Shown one piece after another: positions 61,662 to 64,000 of a DNA stretch of 64,000 bases (positions are counted from its first letter, which is position 1; the number at the start of each line of letters is the position of its first letter). The DNA is from Stenotrophomonas sp. 704A1. Its GTDB lineage: Bacteria; Pseudomonadota; Gammaproteobacteria; Xanthomonadales; Xanthomonadaceae. Where the stretch lies: positions 1-64,000 of the forward strand of contig NZ_CP130831.1 in assembly GCF_030549525.1 (NCBI RefSeq), in the 5' to 3' direction. The notes under the pieces were generated by a model. The model made no database searches. It had not been told where the DNA came from and saw only the letters and a list, made by a program, of their open reading frames with translations. The translations under genes and the position numbers were made by a program.

Positions 61662-63284
61662 TCACTGCGTGCCGCGCTGCACGAACGGCACTTTTCCATA
61701 CAGCAGGCGCTCCCCCGCGCGTGGATCGTCCACCAGCTGGCTGTGCTGGTCGAACAGCATCGTCTGTCGTCGCGGCAGCGTGTAGGGAGCCCAATGCGAC
61801 ATGGCGGCGTGATTGGGATCACCGCTGCGTGCGAATGCGATCAATGCCCCGCTCATCGTGGCGGCCAGTGCATGGGCCTGCGCGCCGCCGCCGGTGCGGG
61901 CAGCGGGCACGCCGGCATTGTCGAACACCAGTGGGATGTCCAGCGTGTGGAAGGCGCGCAGGCGTCCGTCCTCGACCGGTGATCGCCAATCGAGCTGATA
62001 GGCCCACGTCGGCGCCGCGCCCGTGGCCTGGCGCGCACGCGCATCCAGTTCCTCCACCGCGCCACGCCACGAGCGCCCTGCCGTGGTGGCGGCAAAGAAC
62101 ACCTCCGACGGCGTGTAGTGTGGATACAGGCGGCGATACGTGGCGATCACCGTGGAAGGCAGCAGGTCGACGAATTGCTGCTTCTCCAGCTGCGCCGGCA
62201 GCGTGTCCCAGGTCAGGGCGAAGTTGGCCGGATCGTTGCCGAGGAAGGCGCGGGTCTCATCGTGGGTGTTGCCGATCACCATCGGGATGCCCGCCGACTG
62301 CCGCGGCGCCTGTGGCCAGAACGGGTGGATCGGCAGTACCACCTCGTCCAGCACCGGCCCGAAGTAGAGCGATGTGTCCTCCACCCGCGACGGATCACGT
62401 GCGCGGGTCGCGGCGAGCAGTTCGTGGGGCGACATGCGCAGCAGCGCCGCCAGGTCGGGTGCGCCCACCGCCTGCATGGCAATCGCCGCCCGTTGCGCCG
62501 CGGCGCGCGGCCCGGCCGCCGTCACCTGCTGCCCGCTCATCGTCCACGCGCGCTGGAACAGGCCCTGCGCCGCCGGCATCGCCATCAGCGTGGCGATCTT
62601 GGCGCCGCCGCCGGACTGCCCGAACACGGTGATGTTGCCGGCATCGCCACCGAACACCGCCGCGTGTTCCCTCACCCACTGCAGCGCCTGCACCAGATCG
62701 AGCTGGCCGACGTTGCCCGATGCGGCATAGCGCGGGTCGCCCAGCGCACCCAGGTACAGGTAGCCGAAGGCATTCAGACGATGGTTGAGCGTCACCACCA
62801 CCACATCGCCGCGCCGGCACAGCGCGCTGCCGTCGTACAGCGGATCGCTGCCGGAACCATTGTTGAAGCCGCCGCCATGGAGGTAGACCAGCACCGGGCG
62901 GCGACCGCCATCGCCCAGCGCCGGCGTCCACACATTGAGGAACAGGCAGTCTTCGCTGCCGGGACCCTCGGCGCCGCCCTGGGGAGCCGCCGCGCCGTAC
63001 TCCAGCGCGTCGGCGATGCCACGCCAGGGCGCCTCGCGACGGGGCGGCTGGAAGCGGTAGGCGCCGGTATCGGCGCCATAGCGCAGTCCGCGGAAGACAT
63101 GCACGCCCTGCTCACGCTGGCCGCGCACGCGTCCACCGCGCACGCGCACCCCCACCTGGCGGTCATCGCGCGGCCCGGGCGCCGCCGCCGCAGGCAACGA
63201 TGCCACGGTGGCGGTGGCCAGCCCCCAACGCGCGCTGTCGCACAGGAAGCGTCGCCGCGTCAGGTCGGACGGTGCATCGCTCAT
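61662..63284 (-). CDS. Exported type-B carboxylesterase/lipase
   Basis: The 540-residue alpha/beta hydrolase has a twin-arginine signal (LTRRRFLCDSARWG) and family motifs SEDCLFLNVWTP, VLVYLHGGGFNNGSG and the nucleophile elbow FGQSGGGAKIA. The nucleophile is S in GQSGG, where GESAGG is more usual; the third motif is LRAFHTLDIPLVFDN with the catalytic histidine. ATG at 63284 is chosen because it leads into the signal; it overlaps the upstream esterase stop by 4 bp. Confidence 0.88.
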   Translation of the reverse strand: MSDAPSDLTRRRFLCDSARWGLATATVASLPAAAAPGPRDDRQVGVRVRGGRVRGQREQGVHVFRGLRYGADTGAYRFQPPRREAPWRGIADALEYGAAAPQGGAEGPGSEDCLFLNVWTPALGDGGRRPVLVYLHGGGFNNGSGSDPLYDGSALCRRGDVVVVTLNHRLNAFGYLYLGALGDPRYAASGNVGQLDLVQALQWVREHAAVFGGDAGNITVFGQSGGGAKIATLMAMPAAQGLFQRAWTMSGQQVTAAGPRAAAQRAAIAMQAVGAPDLAALLRMSPHELLAATRARDPSRVEDTSLYFGPVLDEVVLPIHPFWPQAPRQSAGIPMVIGNTHDETRAFLGNDPANFALTWDTLPAQLEKQQFVDLLPSTVIATYRRLYPHYTPSEVFFAATTAGRSWRGAVEELDARARQATGAAPTWAYQLDWRSPVEDGRLRAFHTLDIPLVFDNAGVPAARTGGGAQAHALAATMSGALIAFARSGDPNHAAMSHWAPYTLPRRQTMLFDQHSQLVDDPRAGERLLYGKVPFVQRGTQ

Positions 63285-64000
63285 CGCGTGCCCTCGTCGC
63301 TGCCCAGCCAGCGCTGCGCCAGCTGCGGCCACAGCGCCAGCGTCGAGGCGGGCGGCACGCGCATGCCGAATCCGTGCCCGCCGTGCGCGAACACATGCAG
63401 TTCGTGCTCGACACCGGCGGCCGCCAGCGCCTGTGCCATTGCTTCACTGTTGTGCACGCTGACCACGTGATCGTCGCTGGCGTGGATCAGCAGCGTCGGC
63501 GGCATGTCCGCACGGACCTGCGTCTGCATCGAGTACTGCGCTGCCAGCGGCGCATCCGGTTCACTGCCGAGCAGGCGCCCGCGCGACCCGCTGTGGGCAT
63601 GCGCGCCCATGTCGATCACCGGATACACCAGCACCGCCCGTGCTGGCCGCGCGCTCAGCTGATCGATGGCATCGCGTGCCGGGTATGCCGCCAGATCAAA
63701 CCCGCTGGCCAGCCGCGCGGCCACGTGGCCGCCTGCGGAGAAGCCCATGACCGACACGCTGTCGGCATCGAGTCCACGTCGCGCGGCCTGCTCGCGCACC
63801 ACGCGCAGGGCGCGCTGTGCATCGGCCAGTGCGGCCTGGCGGTCGCGCCCCGGTTGCGGCAGCCGGTAACGCAGCACGAACAGCGTGTAGCCGGCACGCT
63901 CGACCCACTCCGGCACCAGCGCGCTGTCTTCCTTGTCGATCACCACGCGCTGGTAGCCACCGCCAGGAATCACCAGCAGCGCGCGGCCATTGGAACGGGC
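63281..64000 (-). CDS. Alpha/beta hydrolase (acetyl esterase type), 5' end outside the window
   Basis: The visible 239 residues carry the oxyanion motif VIPGGGY, the nucleophile elbow MGFSAGGHVAARLA, the acid in HASDDHVV and the histidine in HGGHGFG. This is the pattern of BD-FAE/acetylxylan-esterase-like hydrolases. The gene continues beyond base 64000. It is translationally coupled to the carboxylesterase that follows (ATGA overlap). Confidence 0.85.
   Translation of the reverse strand, partial: ARSNGRALLVIPGGGYQRVVIDKEDSALVPEWVERAGYTLFVLRYRLPQPGRDRQAALADAQRALRVVREQAARRGLDADSVSVMGFSAGGHVAARLASGFDLAAYPARDAIDQLSARPARAVLVYPVIDMGAHAHSGSRGRLLGSEPDAPLAAQYSMQTQVRADMPPTLLIHASDDHVVSVHNSEAMAQALAAAGVEHELHVFAHGGHGFGMRVPPASTLALWPQLAQRWLGSDEGTR

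Overview
The window is a high-GC gammaproteobacterial chromosome segment that starts at the first base of dnaA and runs dnaA-dnaN-recF-gyrB. The organism is very probably a Stenotrophomonas (Xanthomonadaceae). Evidence for this is the tonB-exbB-exbD-exbD block next to gyrB, Xanthomonad-type LexA boxes (TTAG-N6-TACTA), two TonB-dependent receptors, and many short palindromes with a terminal GTAG that match the SMAG repeats known from S. maltophilia. The species is inferred; nothing here proves it.

Layout. 1-7.3 kb: replication genes. DnaA boxes lie on both sides of dnaN, an AT-rich stretch lies between dnaN and recF, and four good parS-like palindromes (one more is degenerate) run from 2.7 to 4.7 kb, two of them inside recF. 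7.3-15.6 kb: CPBP membrane protease, M48 lipoprotein protease, a TPR protein followed by tonB-exbB-exbD1-exbD2, cardiolipin synthase and pdxJ. 15.9-38.7 kb: an SOS-type radical SAM gene (PA0069 family) split by an insertion of about 21.7 kb. 38.8-40.3 kb: remnant of a second RHS toxin gene with an intact immunity gene. 40.3-64 kb: core metabolism (2OG oxygenase, fbp, tyrB), a TonB receptor, ku-ligD for end joining, an alcohol dehydrogenase, an Entner-Doudoroff/KDG cluster (eda, kdgK) divergent from a large TonB receptor and a 1267-residue secreted LamG protein, a cysteine dioxygenase-like cupin and two esterases.

The insertion is the centre of interest. It cuts the host radical SAM gene between the first and second cysteine of its CxxxCxxC cluster motif and brings, at its left end, a complete homologue of that gene. 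That homologue has its own copy of the LexA-controlled promoter, so the element appears to repair the function it destroys. Its cargo is: a zinc-ribbon membrane protein; a decayed tyrosine recombinase fused by deletion to a convergent unknown gene; an XRE regulator; a HEPN protein; a Septu-like PtuA/PtuB pair; a four-helix membrane protein; a WYL regulator divergent from a metallo-beta-lactamase/E2-E1-JAB ubiquitin-like conjugation operon; and a two-gene RHS toxin system with candidate immunity genes. It reads as a defence and competition island that has probably lost its own mobility.

Gene starts were chosen from start codons, Shine-Dalgarno sequences and overlaps read by eye. Family names rest on motif recognition without database searches.
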